Assembly (NCBI RefSeq): GCF_010731875.1
Contig: NZ_AP022595.1
Coordinates: forward strand, 372,001-436,000
Direction of reading: 5' to 3'
From: Mycolicibacterium sarraceniae
GTDB taxonomy: Bacteria; Actinomycetota; Actinomycetes; Mycobacteriales; Mycobacteriaceae
Length of the DNA: 64,000 nt
Below, in pieces: positions 17,534-29,195 of this stretch; the stretch's first letter is position 1, and the number at the start of each line of letters is the position of its first letter. The position numbers and the translations under genes were made by a program. The notes beneath the pieces are model-generated. The model saw only the letters and a program-made list of their open reading frames with translations, ran no database searches and was not told where the DNA came from.

Positions 17534-18319
17534 GTGAGCCGTGTTCCGCTGAATCTCCCGCCGCTGTCCGAACTTCCGGTACATCGCATCGACATCGTGG
17601 AGACGACAGGCTCGACGAACGCCGACCTGTTGGCCCGCCATGCCGCAGGCGAGGACATCCGCGGCACAGTTTTGCTCGCCGAGCACCAGAGCGCCGGCCG
17701 CGGCCGCCATGGGCGTAGCTGGTCGGCACCGCCGCGTTCCCAGATCACGCTGTCGATCGGGGTCGACGCCGAGGGTGTCGCCGCCGACGGCTGGGGCTGG
17801 CTGCCCCTGCTCACCGGTATCGCACTCGTCGATGCCGTCCGGGAGAGCACCGGTATCGAGGCGGGCGTGAAGTGGCCGAACGACGTCCTGGTGGGCACCG
17901 GCAAGCTCGCCGGCATCCTGGCCGAGGTGGCCGCCCCCGACCCGGTCATCGTGGTGGGGCTCGGGCTCAATGTCGCGCTGACCGCCGAGGAGGCACCCGA
18001 CCCCCGCGCCACCTCACTGCAGATGCTGGGCGCCACGATGCTCGACCGCGACGCCCTGGCCGGGGCGATCCTGCGTGAACTGACCACCCGCATCGAACGC
18101 TGGCAGGCCGCGAAAGGCCCCGACCCCGCACTGGTGGCCGACTACCGGCAGCGCAGCCTTACCCTGGGCAGCCAGGTGCGGGCTCTGATGCCCGGAGATC
18201 GCGAAATCACCGGCATCGCAACCGATATCGACACCCTGGGTCGGCTGAGCATCGACACCGGCACCGGCGTGACGACGGTCTCGGCGGGTGACATCACCCA
18301 CCTGAGGCCAGCCGGCTAA
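17534..18319 (+). CDS. birA: Biotin--[acetyl-CoA carboxylase] ligase
   Basis: A 261-residue biotin protein ligase. It has the ATP/biotin motif QSAGRGRHGRSW (about residues 56-67), KWPNDVLVG (about 115-123) and GLGLNVALT, followed by the small C-terminal beta domain. There is no N-terminal HTH, so it is the monofunctional type. Its likely substrate, AccA3, is encoded about 9 kb away. In M. tuberculosis birA lies next to accD5; here it is separated from it and convergent with fadE25 (4-bp tail overlap), so local order has changed. Confidence 0.95.
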   Translation: MSRVPLNLPPLSELPVHRIDIVETTGSTNADLLARHAAGEDIRGTVLLAEHQSAGRGRHGRSWSAPPRSQITLSIGVDAEGVAADGWGWLPLLTGIALVDAVRESTGIEAGVKWPNDVLVGTGKLAGILAEVAAPDPVIVVGLGLNVALTAEEAPDPRATSLQMLGATMLDRDALAGAILRELTTRIERWQAAKGPDPALVADYRQRSLTLGSQVRALMPGDREITGIATDIDTLGRLSIDTGTGVTTVSAGDITHLRPAG

Positions 18320-19476
18320 CGCAGCAGCGCGCGGCTCATCACGACCCGCTGAATCTGGTTGGTGCCCTCGTAGATCTGAGTGATCTTGGCATCGCGCATC
18401 ATTCGCTCCACCGGGAAGTCCACGGTGTACCCCGCGCCGCCGAACAGCTGCACAGCATCGGTGGTGACCTCCATGGCAACATCGGAGGCGAAGCACTTCG
18501 AGGCCGCCGAGATGAACCCCAGGTTGGGTTCACCGCGCTCGGCCCGGGCGGCGGCCGAGTACACCATCAACCGGGCCGCCTCTACCTTCATCGCCATGTC
18601 GGCCAGCATGAACTGGACACCTTGGAAGGTGCTGATCGATGTGCCGAATTGCTTGCGGTCCTTGGTGTATGCGATCGCCGCGTCCAGCGCACCCTGTGCG
18701 ATACCGACGGCCTGCGCCCCGATGGTCGGACGGGTGTGATCCAGGGTGGCCAACGCCGTCTTGAATCCGGTCCCCGGATCACCGATGATCCGGTCGCCCG
18801 GGATGCGACAGTTCTCAAAGTACAACTCAGTGGTGGGCGAGCCCTTGATCCCGAGCTTGCGCTCCTTGGGCCCGATCGTGAATCCCTCGTCGTCGACGTG
18901 GACCATGAACGCCGAGATGCCGTTGGCGCCCTTGTCCGGATCGGTCACCGCCATCACCGTGTACCACATTGACTTGCCGCCGTTGGTGATCCACGCCTTG
19001 GCCCCGTTGAGAATCCAGTCGTCGCCGTCGGCCTTGGCCCGGGTCCGCATCCCGGCCGCATCACTGCCGGCTTCTCGCTCGGAGAGGGCGTAGGACGCCA
19101 TCGCCTCACCTGAGGCGATCGCCGGCAGCACCTTTTGCTTCAGCTCGTCTGATCCGCGCAAGATCAGGCCCATCGTGCCCAGTTTGTTCACGGCGGGGAT
19201 CAGCGAGGCCGACGCGTCGACCCGGGCGACCTCCTCGATCACGATGCACGCCGCCACCGAATCCGCGCCCTGGCCGCCGTACTCCTCAGGCACGTGGACC
19301 GCGTTGAAACCGGAGGCGTTCAGCGCATCGAGCGCCTCGGAGGGAAAGCGCGAGTTCTCGTCACACTCGGCCGCATAGGGCGCGATCTCTTTCTCGGCCA
19401 ACGCCCGAATCGCAGCCCGCAGCTCGTCGTGCTCCTCGGGCAACTTGAACACGTCGAAATCCGGATTTCCCGCCAT
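18316..19476 (-). CDS. fadE25: Acyl-CoA dehydrogenase FadE25
   Basis: A 386-residue flavin acyl-CoA dehydrogenase with the N-terminal helical domain, the YALSEREAGSDAAGMRT flavin/substrate segment, WITNGG, and the C-terminal catalytic-Glu motif YEGTNQIQRVVMSR. The frame extends upstream to 19521, but the ATG at 19476 has AAGGAGG 5 nt before it. FadE25 is conserved and widely expressed in mycobacteria. Its substrate is not defined by sequence. Confidence 0.93.
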   Translation of the reverse strand: MAGNPDFDVFKLPEEHDELRAAIRALAEKEIAPYAAECDENSRFPSEALDALNASGFNAVHVPEEYGGQGADSVAACIVIEEVARVDASASLIPAVNKLGTMGLILRGSDELKQKVLPAIASGEAMASYALSEREAGSDAAGMRTRAKADGDDWILNGAKAWITNGGKSMWYTVMAVTDPDKGANGISAFMVHVDDEGFTIGPKERKLGIKGSPTTELYFENCRIPGDRIIGDPGTGFKTALATLDHTRPTIGAQAVGIAQGALDAAIAYTKDRKQFGTSISTFQGVQFMLADMAMKVEAARLMVYSAAARAERGEPNLGFISAASKCFASDVAMEVTTDAVQLFGGAGYTVDFPVERMMRDAKITQIYEGTNQIQRVVMSRALLR

Positions 19477-19517
19477 CACAGCCTCCTTGCTACTCGCAGG
19501 TAACGTTACCCGGGACT

Positions 19518-20021
19518 TCACTCACCGAGTAATCGCTCCCGCAATGCCCGATCCTTTTCCAGGACCTGGGCTTCCAGGTCGTCCTGAAAGCTCTCCATGC
19601 GCTTGCGCAGCGCCGTGTCCGACGCACCCAGTATGCGCACCGCAAGCAGCCCCGCATTGCGGGCACCACCGATCGACACGGTGGCCACCGGCACACCGGC
19701 CGGCATCTGGACGATCGATAGCAGCGAGTCCAGCCCGTCGAGCTTGGCCAGCGGCACCGGCACCCCGATCACCGGCAGCGACGTGGCCGAGGCCACCATG
19801 CCGGGCAAGTGTGCCGCACCACCGGCTCCGGCGATGATCACCTTGATGTCGCGAGCGGCCGCCCCACGCGCGTAGTCGAGCATGCGGCCCGGGGTTCGAT
19901 GCGCCGACACGACGCCCACCTCGAAGGGCACCTCGAACTCGGCCAGCGCCTCGGCTGCGGCTGCCATCACCGGCCAGTCGCTGTCGCTGCCCATGATCAA
20001 GCCGACTACCGCTTCAGGCAT
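19518..20021 (-). CDS. purE: N5-carboxyaminoimidazole ribonucleotide mutase PurE
   Basis: A 167-residue class I PurE, which converts N5-CAIR to CAIR in purine synthesis. The signature GSDSDWPVM is at residues 11-19, followed by [11 protein letters not shown] and [14 protein letters not shown]. The ATG at 20021 lies inside the purK stop region (8-nt overlap), so the pair is coupled. A longer in-frame extension to 20252 is antisense-like and was dropped. Confidence 0.95.
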   Translation of the reverse strand: MPEAVVGLIMGSDSDWPVMAAAAEALAEFEVPFEVGVVSAHRTPGRMLDYARGAAARDIKVIIAGAGGAAHLPGMVASATSLPVIGVPVPLAKLDGLDSLLSIVQMPAGVPVATVSIGGARNAGLLAVRILGASDTALRKRMESFQDDLEAQVLEKDRALRERLLGE

Positions 20022-21222
20022 GCCCATCCCATCCGTCCGTCCACTCTGCGTGCGACAACCAGTGTGCCGCCCGCTCGGCACGTTCACGCACCTGATTCGC
20101 ATCGGAATCGGCGGCGCCGACGATATTGACATGGCCCACCTTGCGGCCCGGGCGTTCTTCCTTGCCGTATAGGTGGACCTTCGCCTCGGGAATCCGGCCG
20201 AAAAGGTGGTGCAGCCGCTCGTCGACACCCATCGCGGGGGCCTGCGGCGCACCGAGCACGTTTGCCATCACCGTCACCGGCGCGAAAGGCCGGGTGTCGC
20301 CCAGCGGGTAGTCCAGGACGGCCCGCAGATGCTGCTCGAACTGGCTGGTCACCGCGCCATCCATGGTCCAATGCCCGGAGTTGTGCGGCCGCATCGCCAA
20401 TTCGTTGACCAGCAGCGCACCCTCGGTCGTCTCGAACAGTTCGACGGCCAGCACGCCGACCACCCCCAGCTCGGCGGCCAACCGCAGACCCAGCTGTTCG
20501 GCCGCCCCCGCGAGCTCCTCGGCCAACCCCGGTGCGGGTGCCACCACCGTGACGCAGATCCCATCGCGCTGCACGGTCTCCACGATCGGCCACGCCGCAC
20601 CCTGACCGAACGGCGACCGGGCCACCAGCGCCGAGAGCTCGCGGCGCATCGACACCCGCTCCTCGAGCATCACGGCCACGCCGTCGGCCAGATAGCCGGC
20701 GACCGCCTCGCGCGCGTGCGCCGGATCCCGCGCGAGCACCACGCCGCGGCCGTCATATCCGCCCCGGACGGTCTTGATCACCAGCGGTCCGCCGATCTCG
20801 GCGGCGAACGTGTCGACGTCATCGACGCTGGTCACGGCGGTGAACCGTGGGATCGGCGCGCCGAGAGCCGCCAGCTTGCGCCGCATCACCAGCTTGTCCT
20901 GCGCATGCACCAGGGCCTGCGGCGGCGGTGCGACGGTGACGCCCTCGGCGACCAGGGTGTCGAGCAGCTCGGTGGGCACGTGCTCGTGGTCGAAGGTCAG
21001 CGCGGCGGCGCCCGCGGCCGCGCTGCGCAGCGCCTCGAGGTCGGTGTGGGCACCGATCACCACGTCGGGCGTCACCTGGGCGGCCGGGTCATCGGGGCTC
21101 ACGGCCAGTACCCGCAGGCTCTGGCCGAGCGCGATCGCGGCCTGGTGGGTCATCCTGGCCAGCTGCCCGCCGCCGACCATGGCGACGATAGGAGGTCTGG
21201 GGCTGTTCGACACGGCCATCAT
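20014..21222 (-). CDS. purK: N5-carboxyaminoimidazole ribonucleotide synthase PurK
   Basis: A 402-residue ATP-grasp enzyme making N5-CAIR from AIR, bicarbonate and [11 protein letters not shown] is at the N-terminus; the ATP-grasp strand [12 protein letters not shown] is near residues 150-161; [14 protein letters not shown] is the metal/phosphate loop. Two ATGs in tandem (21222, 21219) could start it. Divergent from the GtrA gene. Confidence 0.95.
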   Translation of the reverse strand: MMAVSNSPRPPIVAMVGGGQLARMTHQAAIALGQSLRVLAVSPDDPAAQVTPDVVIGAHTDLEALRSAAAGAAALTFDHEHVPTELLDTLVAEGVTVAPPPQALVHAQDKLVMRRKLAALGAPIPRFTAVTSVDDVDTFAAEIGGPLVIKTVRGGYDGRGVVLARDPAHAREAVAGYLADGVAVMLEERVSMRRELSALVARSPFGQGAAWPIVETVQRDGICVTVVAPAPGLAEELAGAAEQLGLRLAAELGVVGVLAVELFETTEGALLVNELAMRPHNSGHWTMDGAVTSQFEQHLRAVLDYPLGDTRPFAPVTVMANVLGAPQAPAMGVDERLHHLFGRIPEAKVHLYGKEERPGRKVGHVNIVGAADSDANQVRERAERAAHWLSHAEWTDGWDGHA

Positions 21223-21265
21223 GGTGTCAGACCTGCACGAGTACGCACACGTGCGGTGACTTCCG

Positions 21266-21271
21266 TAGACT
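21266..21271 (+). promoter_or_regulatory. Predicted -10 box of a leaderless transcript (GtrA gene)
   Basis: TAGACT 8 nt before the GTG at 21280, which supports that start. Confidence 0.5.
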
Positions 21272-21279
21272 TGACCCTT

Positions 21280-21930
21280 GTGTCTTTCGCAGATGTCACG
21301 ATCGCTCGGCTACCCCGACCGATCCGGCCCTTCGCCGAGCGGCATCACGAGCTCATCAAGTTCGCGATCGTCGGTGCGACGACGTTCATCATCGACTCTG
21401 CGATCTTCTACACACTCAAGCTGACGATTCTCGAGCCCAAGCCGGTCACCGCCAAGGTGATCGCGGGCATCGTCGCGGTGATCGCCTCCTACGTGCTGAA
21501 CAGGGAATGGAGCTTCCGCAACCGCGGCGGACGCGAGCGGCACCACGAAGCACTGCTGTTCTTCGGCGTCAGCGGCGTCGGCGTGCTGTTGAGCATGGCC
21601 CCGCTGTGGTTCTCCAGCTACGTGCTGGATCTGCGCGTGCCGCACGTCTCACTGACCGTCGAGAACATCGCCGACTTCTTGTCGGCCTACCTCGTGGGCA
21701 ACCTGCTGCAGATGGCGTTCCGGTTCTGGGCGTTCCGTCGCTGGGTATTCCCCGACGAGTTCGGGCCGAGCCACGACAAGGGGCTGGAATCCGCCCTTAC
21801 CGGTGGCGGTTTGGCCGAGGCGCTCGAGGACGAGTACGAGTCCGGGGGCACCGTCACACCACTGCGGCGCCGTCGGCCGCCGCGTCAGCTGGGCAACTCT
21901 TCAGAACCCAGAGTGTCGAAAACTTCGTGA
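21280..21930 (+). CDS. GtrA-like membrane protein
   Basis: A 216-residue protein with four membrane helices between about residues 25 and 150 (LIKFAIVGATTFIIDSAIFY; VIAGIVAVIASYVLNREWSF; LLFFGVSGVGVLLSMAPLW; AYLVGNLLQMAFRFWAFRRW). It matches the GtrA family of polyprenyl-phosphate sugar flippases or accessory proteins (Rv3277 position). The charged C-terminal tail is cytoplasmic. A role in cell-wall glycan export is family inference only. The 3' end overlaps the convergent PH-domain gene by 46 bp. Confidence 0.85.
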   Translation: MSFADVTIARLPRPIRPFAERHHELIKFAIVGATTFIIDSAIFYTLKLTILEPKPVTAKVIAGIVAVIASYVLNREWSFRNRGGRERHHEALLFFGVSGVGVLLSMAPLWFSSYVLDLRVPHVSLTVENIADFLSAYLVGNLLQMAFRFWAFRRWVFPDEFGPSHDKGLESALTGGGLAEALEDEYESGGTVTPLRRRRPPRQLGNSSEPRVSKTS

Positions 21931-22403
21931 TACAGCAGTGAATGCACCCGCTCCACGCGGGGAATGTCGTGGAATTCAAGGGGATCCTGGCTCGCCGACT
22001 CGATGATCAGGGTGCCGGTGCGTAACATGCGGTCGAGTAAGCCGTGCCGGAACTCCACACTGTTGATGCGCGCCAACGGGATATCGATGCCCGAGCGGGT
22101 CAGCAGTCCATGGCGGAACATCACCCTTCGGTCGGTGATCACGAAATGCGTTGTGAGCCAATTCAAAAACTTCCACAACGTCAGCCAGCCGACCAGGATC
22201 AGCCAGATCGCCGCGATGACGCCGAAGAGGACCTTTTTGGCGGTGGCATCCCAGTTGGTGTTGTTGACGAGCGCGGCCACGAACGCCGCGGCGATCGTGG
22301 CGACGAGCAACACGAGGACCGGGCCGACCAGACGCTTCCAATGCGGGTGACGGTGCAGCACGACCTGCTCATTGGCGGCCAGCACGTTTTCGGGATATCC
22401 CAT
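21885..22403 (-). CDS. PH-domain (bPH2/DUF304) membrane protein
   Basis: A 172-residue protein (Rv3278c position). Two membrane helices (about 25-45 and 58-80) precede a bacterial PH domain that contains the family strand [19 protein letters not shown]. An ATG at 22409 is also in frame, but 22403 has AGGAG at proper spacing, so I prefer it. Function is unknown. It is divergent from accD5 across 88 bp. Confidence 0.85.
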   Translation of the reverse strand: MGYPENVLAANEQVVLHRHPHWKRLVGPVLVLLVATIAAAFVAALVNNTNWDATAKKVLFGVIAAIWLILVGWLTLWKFLNWLTTHFVITDRRVMFRHGLLTRSGIDIPLARINSVEFRHGLLDRMLRTGTLIIESASQDPLEFHDIPRVERVHSLLYHEVFDTLGSEELPS

Positions 22404-22491
22404 GGTCATCTCCTACGGCACCGGACGCGCGAAGGCAAGAGATGTGGTGCCCCTTAGCGCCTCCTTAAGGTTGCCGATAACATCGTCACCC

Positions 22492-24120
<1,629 letters not shown>

Positions 24121-24136
24121 CAAGGGGCTGCAGCCG

Positions 24137-24415
24137 ATGAGCAAGCACGAGGACATCACCGAACTCAGCGACCCGCGGGACATCACGCTGGACAATCCGG
24201 AGCCACCGGCACCGGAGATTCGGATCGAGAAGGGCAATCCGAGCGACGAGGATATCGCCGCTCTGGTGACCGTGCTGGCCGCTGCCAGTGGCGGCACCGC
24301 CGCACCGGGGCCGCAGGAGCTCAACCTGTGGGGCCACCCGGTCGACAAACTGCGCTATGGAATCGCCAGCTGGCAGCGGGTCACGCTGCTGGAGCGGATG
24401 CACTTGCGCAGATGA
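24137..24415 (+). CDS. accE5: Acyl-CoA carboxylase epsilon subunit AccE5
   Basis: A 92-residue protein with an acidic, Pro-rich N-terminal half (residues 1-40) and the conserved epsilon-subunit tail ([36 protein letters not shown]). It strengthens the AccA3-AccD5 interaction. The M. tuberculosis protein is about twice as long owing to an extended N-terminus; this is the short form. It lies 16 bp after accD5 and overlaps maf by 4 nt. Confidence 0.9.
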   Translation: MSKHEDITELSDPRDITLDNPEPPAPEIRIEKGNPSDEDIAALVTVLAAASGGTAAPGPQELNLWGHPVDKLRYGIASWQRVTLLERMHLRR

Positions 24416-25053
24416 CGCGAGTCATCTTGGGCTCGGCGTCAACTGGCCGGCTGGGCGTACTGCGCAGCGCCGGTATCGCCCCCCTGGTCGTGGTCTCCGG
24501 CGTGGACGAGGACGGCATTGTCGAGCGTCTGGGAACCGACGCCGAACCCGGTGACGTCGTCACCGCGCTGGCACAGGCCAAGGCCGACGCCGTGCGCGGG
24601 GTTCTGGACCACGATGTCGCTGCGGATTGCGTTGTGATCGGCTGCGATTCGATGCTCAACGTCGACGGTCAACTCTCCGGTAAACCGGGAACCCCGGAAC
24701 AGGCTGTGCGGCAATGGGATTCGATGGCCGGTCGGGAGGGATTGCTCTACACCGGACATTGCGTCATCCGGGTTCTGCACGGCGCCGCCGTTCACACCGC
24801 AACCCACGCGGGGGTCACCAGGGTCCGGTTCGCCGCCCCCACCCCAGCCGACCTCGCGGCCTACCTCGCCACCGGTGAGCCACTGCAGGTCGCCGGTGCC
24901 TTCACCCTCGACGGGTTCGGCGGCTGGTTCGTCGAGGGCATCGACGGCGACCCGTCCAATGTGATCGGCCTGAGCCTGCCGTTGACGCATCGCTTGTTCA
25001 CCGACGTCGGGCTGGCGATCGGCGATCTGTGGGCGGCCAATCCGGTCCGCTGA
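24412..25053 (+). CDS. maf: Maf-family nucleotide pyrophosphatase
   Basis: A 213-residue Maf/HAM1-like enzyme that hydrolyses non-canonical or modified NTPs. The N-terminal phosphate loop reads [17 protein letters not shown] where the usual form is SASPxR. Catalytic [21 protein letters not shown] and [28 protein letters not shown] are conserved. The 4-nt overlap with accE5 indicates one operon with the carboxylase. Confidence 0.88.
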   Translation: MTRVILGSASTGRLGVLRSAGIAPLVVVSGVDEDGIVERLGTDAEPGDVVTALAQAKADAVRGVLDHDVAADCVVIGCDSMLNVDGQLSGKPGTPEQAVRQWDSMAGREGLLYTGHCVIRVLHGAAVHTATHAGVTRVRFAAPTPADLAAYLATGEPLQVAGAFTLDGFGGWFVEGIDGDPSNVIGLSLPLTHRLFTDVGLAIGDLWAANPVR

Positions 25054-25060
25054 TCAGCGG

Positions 25061-25066
25061 TAGGCT
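25061..25066 (+). promoter_or_regulatory. Predicted -10 box of a leaderless transcript (sseA)
   Basis: TAGGCT 7 nt before the GTG at 25074. It indicates an internal promoter in the accD5-sufE run. Confidence 0.5.
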
Positions 25067-25073
25067 CGTCGTC

Positions 25074-25970
25074 GTGCCGCTTGCTGCAGATCCCAGCCCC
25101 GTCCTGAAGGACTACGCCCACCCCGAACGCCTCGTCACCGCCGACTGGCTGTCGGCGCATCTGGGTACGCCCGGACTGGCCATCGTGGAGTCCGACGAAG
25201 ACGTGTTGCTCTACGATATCGGCCACATCCCCGGCGCGGTCAAGGTCGACTGGCACACCGACCTCAACGACCCCCACGTGCGGGACTACATCAACGGCGC
25301 ACAGTTCGCCGAGCTGATGAACCGCAAGGGCATCTCCCGCGACGACACCGTCGTGATCTACGGCGACAAAAGCAACTGGTGGGCGGCCTACGCCCTCTGG
25401 GTGTTCACGCTGTTCGGTCACCAGGATGTCCGGCTGCTCAACGGCGGACGGGATCTGTGGATCTCCGACGGCCGCGACACCACCCTCGACGTGCCGAACA
25501 AGACCGGCACCGGCTATCCGGTCGTCGAGCGCAATGACGCTGCCATCCGGGCTTACAAGGACGATGTGCTTGGCTGCCTTGGCCATTCGACGCTGATCGA
25601 TGTGCGGTCGCCGCAGGAGTACACCGGCGAGCGCACCCACATGCCGGACTACCCCGAAGAAGGTGCGCTGCGCGGCGGCCACATCCCCACCGCGGTGTCG
25701 GTGCCGTGGGCCAAGGCCGCCGAGGACAGCGGCCGGTTCCGCAACCGCGCCGAGCTGGAGGAGGTCTACTCCTTCGTCGAGCCCGGCGACGACATCATCG
25801 CCTACTGCCGTATCGGTGAACGGTCCAGCCACACCTGGTTCGTGCTGACCTACCTGCTCGGCATCCCCGGTGTGCGCAACTACGACGGCTCCTGGACGGA
25901 ATGGGGCAACACGGTACGGGTGCCGGTCGTCGCAGGCGCTGAACCGGGATCCGTGCCCGGAGCCTCATGA
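25074..25970 (+). CDS. sseA: Thiosulfate sulfurtransferase (rhodanese) SseA
   Basis: 298 residues, two rhodanese domains. The first (about 15-145) is inactive as usual. The second carries the persulfide Cys245 in [12 protein letters not shown]. It moves sulfane sulfur to cyanide or thiol acceptors. The next gene, a SufE-like sulfur acceptor, overlaps by 4 nt, which suggests the two exchange sulfur (inference). Confidence 0.92.
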   Translation: MPLAADPSPVLKDYAHPERLVTADWLSAHLGTPGLAIVESDEDVLLYDIGHIPGAVKVDWHTDLNDPHVRDYINGAQFAELMNRKGISRDDTVVIYGDKSNWWAAYALWVFTLFGHQDVRLLNGGRDLWISDGRDTTLDVPNKTGTGYPVVERNDAAIRAYKDDVLGCLGHSTLIDVRSPQEYTGERTHMPDYPEEGALRGGHIPTAVSVPWAKAAEDSGRFRNRAELEEVYSFVEPGDDIIAYCRIGERSSHTWFVLTYLLGIPGVRNYDGSWTEWGNTVRVPVVAGAEPGSVPGAS

Positions 25971-26386
25971 CGGTGCCCGCGCCGCTGGCTGAGGTCGTGT
26001 CCGACTTCGGTGCGGTGCAAGGTCAGGACAAGCTCAAGCTGCTGCTGGAGTTCGCCGACGAGCTACCGGCGTTGCCCTCCGACCTCGAAGAGGCGGCCAT
26101 GGAGCCGGTACCGGAATGCCAGTCACCGCTCTTCCTGCACGTCGACGCCTCCGATACCGAGCATGTGCGGCTGTTCTTCAGCGCACCGGCCGAGGCGCCG
26201 ACCACGCGTGGCTTCGCCTCGATTCTGGCGGCCGGGCTGGACGGCCAGTCGGCCGCCGATATCTTGGCGGTACCCGACGACTTCTACTCCGAGCTGGGCC
26301 TGGCGGCCTTGATTAGTCCACTGCGGCTGCGTGGCATGTCGGCGATGCTGGCGCGGATCAAGCGCCGTCTGCGGGCCACGACGTAG
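25967..26386 (+). CDS. sufE: SufE-like sulfur acceptor protein
   Basis: A 139-residue SufE-domain protein. The acceptor cysteine is Cys51 in [13 protein letters not shown], followed by the [19 protein letters not shown] helix pair and [14 protein letters not shown]. In other bacteria SufE accepts sulfur from a cysteine desulfurase. Here the partner by context is the rhodanese SseA. Rv3284 position. Confidence 0.88.
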   Translation: MTVPAPLAEVVSDFGAVQGQDKLKLLLEFADELPALPSDLEEAAMEPVPECQSPLFLHVDASDTEHVRLFFSAPAEAPTTRGFASILAAGLDGQSAADILAVPDDFYSELGLAALISPLRLRGMSAMLARIKRRLRATT

Positions 26387-26595
26387 CGGAGGTCTCCGTG
26401 CTTCGCCGGAGTGACGCCAGTGGCCTCGATCGACTGGTGGCAGGGACGCGGTACGTGGGCTGTCTGGAGAATGCCATCGTTCCGCCGGCGGGCCGCGCTG
26501 GGGGCACCCATCGGCGCAACTTACTCATTAGTAGGGGTACCAGCTGATTCGTGTCTAAGCGGCGCCGCCTACACTGCCGTGCGAACCTATTTTTA

Positions 26596-26607
26596 AAGAA
26601 CGTTCTT
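26596..26607. promoter_or_regulatory. Perfect 12-bp palindrome upstream of accA3
   Basis: AAGAACGTTCTT lies 25 bp before the accA3 GTG, in an AT-rich pocket of a GC-rich genome. A weak -10-like TACACT at 26570 would put this site just inside the transcript. It may be an operator; no protein can be named. Confidence 0.4.
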
Positions 26608-26632
26608 AAGATCACGTGAAGCAGGAGGCGCG

Positions 26633-28432
26633 GTGCCCACTCAGACGCCAAGTCAGACCATCTCCAAGGTCCTCGTTGCCAACCGCGGTGAAATCGCGGT
26701 CCGGGTGATCCGGGCGGCCCGGGACGCGGGATTGGCCAGCGTGGCGGTTTACGCCGAACCCGACGCCGACGCACCACACGTGCGGCTCGCCGACGAGGCG
26801 TTCGCGCTGGGCGGTCAGACCTCCGCGGAGTCCTACCTGGACTTCGGCAAGATCCTCGACGCCGCAGCCAAGTCCGGTGCCAACGCGATCCACCCCGGCT
26901 ACGGATTCTTGAGCGAGAACGGTGACTTCGCCCAGGCCGTCCTCGACGCCGGGCTGATCTGGATCGGGCCGAGTCCGCAGTCCATTCGCGACCTGGGTGA
27001 CAAGGTCACCGCCCGCCATATCGCCGCCCGCGCCCAGGCGCCGCTGGTGCCAGGCACCCCTGACCCGGTGAAGGACGCCGACGAGATCCTGGCCTTCGCC
27101 AAGGAACACGGCCTGCCGATCGCGATCAAGGCGGCGTTCGGTGGCGGCGGTCGCGGTATGAAGGTCGCCCGCACCATCGAAGAGATCCCCGAGCTGTTCG
27201 ACTCGGCGACCCGCGAAGCGGTCTCCGCCTTCGGCCGCGGCGAGTGCTTCGTCGAGCGCTACTTGGACAAGCCGCGCCACGTGGAGGCGCAGGTGATCGC
27301 CGATCAGCACGGCAACGTGGTGGTCGCCGGCACCCGCGACTGCTCGCTGCAGCGCCGCTTCCAGAAGCTGGTCGAGGAGGCCCCGGCGCCGTTCCTGACC
27401 GACGCACAGCGCAAGGAGATCCACGAGTCGGCCAAGCGCATCTGCAAGGAGGCCGGCTACTACGGCGCCGGCACCGTCGAGTACCTGGTCGGTCAGGACG
27501 GCCTGATCTCGTTCCTCGAGGTGAACACGCGCCTTCAGGTGGAACACCCGGTGACCGAGGAGACCTCGGGTATCGACCTGGTCCGCGAGCAGTTCCGCAT
27601 CGCCAACGGCGAAAAGCTGGACATCACCGAGGATCCCACCCCGCGTGGTCACTCCATCGAATTCCGGATCAACGGCGAGGACGCCGGCCGCGGCTTCCTC
27701 CCGGCACCCGGCCCGGTCAACAAGTTCGAGCCGCCGACCGGCCCAGGCGTGCGCCTGGACTCCGGTGTGGAGAGCGGTTCGGTGATCGGCGGACAGTTCG
27801 ATTCGATGCTGGCCAAGCTGATCGTCACCGGCGCCACCCGCAACGAGGCGCTGCAGCGGGCCGCCCGCGCTCTGGACGAGTTCACCGTCGAGGGCCTGGC
27901 CACCGTCATCCCGTTCCACCGCGCGGTGGTCAGCGACCCGGCCTTCATCGGTGACGACAACGGTTTCACGGTCCATACCCGTTGGATCGAGACCGAGTGG
28001 AACAACACCATCGAGCCGTTCACCGGCGGTGGCCCGGTCGACGAAGAAGAAGCCCAGCCGCGACAGAAGGTCGTCGTCGAGGTTGGCGGCCGCCGCGTCG
28101 AGGTGTCGCTGCCCGGTGACCTGGCTCTCGGCAACGGCTCCGGTCCGGCCGAATCCAGCGCCATCCGCAAGAAGCCGAAGGCCCGCAAGCGTGGCGCGCA
28201 CGGCGGCGCTGCCGCCTCGGGCGACGCGGTGACCGCGCCCATGCAGGGCACCGTGGTGAAGGTGGCGGTCGAAGAAGGTCAGACCGTGGCCACCGGCGAT
28301 CTCGTCGTGGTGCTCGAGGCCATGAAGATGGAGAACCCGGTGACTGCGCATAAGGACGGTGTCATCACCGGGCTGGCCGTCGAGGCCGGTGCCGCGATCA
28401 CGCAGGGCACCGTCCTGGCCGAGATCAAGTAA
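26633..28432 (+). CDS. accA3: Acetyl/propionyl-CoA carboxylase biotin carboxylase-BCCP subunit AccA3
   Basis: 599 residues. Residues 10-455 are the biotin carboxylase ([19 protein letters not shown]; the ATP-grasp loop [27 protein letters not shown]). A linker rich in Lys/Arg/Ala follows. Residues 525-599 are the biotin carboxyl carrier domain with biotinyl Lys565 in EAMKMENPV. AccA3 serves AccD4, AccD5 and AccD6 in mycobacteria, for mycolic acid and methylmalonyl-CoA synthesis. The GTG start has AGGAGG before it. Confidence 0.96.
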   Translation: MPTQTPSQTISKVLVANRGEIAVRVIRAARDAGLASVAVYAEPDADAPHVRLADEAFALGGQTSAESYLDFGKILDAAAKSGANAIHPGYGFLSENGDFAQAVLDAGLIWIGPSPQSIRDLGDKVTARHIAARAQAPLVPGTPDPVKDADEILAFAKEHGLPIAIKAAFGGGGRGMKVARTIEEIPELFDSATREAVSAFGRGECFVERYLDKPRHVEAQVIADQHGNVVVAGTRDCSLQRRFQKLVEEAPAPFLTDAQRKEIHESAKRICKEAGYYGAGTVEYLVGQDGLISFLEVNTRLQVEHPVTEETSGIDLVREQFRIANGEKLDITEDPTPRGHSIEFRINGEDAGRGFLPAPGPVNKFEPPTGPGVRLDSGVESGSVIGGQFDSMLAKLIVTGATRNEALQRAARALDEFTVEGLATVIPFHRAVVSDPAFIGDDNGFTVHTRWIETEWNNTIEPFTGGGPVDEEEAQPRQKVVVEVGGRRVEVSLPGDLALGNGSGPAESSAIRKKPKARKRGAHGGAAASGDAVTAPMQGTVVKVAVEEGQTVATGDLVVVLEAMKMENPVTAHKDGVITGLAVEAGAAITQGTVLAEIK

Positions 28433-28597
28433 GAGGTCTACGCGCGAGGCGTCGGTTCTGATCCAGAATCTGTCGTTGGGGCTGACGCCCGCGCTGAGCT
28501 CGAGGTCGTGAGGCGCTGCTGAGCACGGCGGTGCCCAGGGAGACGACGACGCCTTCCCCGGCAACCCTGACTTTCATGCATCCAGCATGATGTTCTG

Positions 28598-28867
28598 GTG
28601 ACCGAGGATCCAGACCGGGTGCGGATCGGCACTGCCGAACGCGAAGAAGCCATGGGGTTGCTCAGCCGGCAGTTCTCCGAGGGCCGGCTCAACCCCGACG
28701 AATTCTCCGAACGCAGCGCGGCGAACGCCGCCGCAACGACCGGCGCCGATCTCGAGCCGGTCTTGGCCGACCTGCCGGCCAGACCCGGTGCGGCCACGGC
28801 CTCGGGCATCGAACGCGCCAGGGCCTGGCTGACCCTTCCGATCCTCGGCATCCTGCTCTACCGCTGA
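28598..28867 (+). CDS. Small DUF1707 (SHOCT-like) protein
   Basis: 89 residues, GTG start. The N-terminal half is the DUF1707 motif: RIGTAEREEAMGLLSRQFSEGRL followed by NPDEFSERSAA. A short linker leads to a hydrophobic tail (AWLTLPILGILLYR) that could touch the membrane. The function of DUF1707 is unknown. It starts 165 bp after accA3 and is followed 1 bp later by the next small gene. Confidence 0.7.
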   Translation: MTEDPDRVRIGTAEREEAMGLLSRQFSEGRLNPDEFSERSAANAAATTGADLEPVLADLPARPGAATASGIERARAWLTLPILGILLYR

Positions 28868-28868
28868 T

Positions 28869-29195
28869 ATGGATCCCATCGAAATCAACGCTGGCACTTG
28901 GTATTTGCGCGCACTGCGCGCCGACGAACGCATCGATGACACACCCTCGCTTGCCGATCTCGGCGAGACAGATCCGGATTACGTGAGCACGTGCGCGGCG
29001 AACTGGGCCGCCGAAACCGGCTATTCGTGGGCGGTGTGTGAACCGACGACCGGCGAACTGCTGGCCGAGGTCACGATCGATCCGCTCAGCGCTACCCTGT
29101 CGACACGCGCCAGGCCGGGCCACGACGAGGCCGCTGCGGTCGCCGCGACCGCGGTGCGCCGGTTCGCCGCCGCGGCTCTCAATCTGACGGTGTAG
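28869..29195 (+). CDS. Uncharacterised 108-residue protein, partly GNAT-like
   Basis: The beginning (GTWYLRALRADERIDDTPSLADLG) resembles the first strand of RimJ/RimL-type acetyltransferases, and YSWAVCEPTTGELLAEVTID fits the following strands. The acetyl-CoA motif (Q/RxxGxG/A) is absent, so it is either a divergent stand-alone protein or a fragment. Start ATG 1 bp after the DUF1707 gene. Confidence 0.5.
   Translation: MDPIEINAGTWYLRALRADERIDDTPSLADLGETDPDYVSTCAANWAAETGYSWAVCEPTTGELLAEVTIDPLSATLSTRARPGHDEAAAVAATAVRRFAAAALNLTV

Noticed and set aside
20173-21279. Upstream extension of the GtrA frame to 20173
   Set aside because: The added part is antisense to purK. The leaderless -10 box supports the GTG at 21280.
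26387-26420. Possible terminator hairpin (CGGAG/CTCCG) after sufE
   Set aside because: Stems are only 5 bp, alternative pairings compete, and there is no T-run, so I could not support it.
26596-26607. LexA (SOS) box upstream of accA3
   Set aside because: The palindrome has GAAC and GTTC adjacent. The mycobacterial LexA site needs a 4-nt gap and TCGAAC/GTTCGA arms.
26612-28564. 650-codon open frame antisense to accA3
   Set aside because: It lies wholly over the well-conserved AccA3 frame and has no family motifs. Long antisense frames are expected at this GC content.
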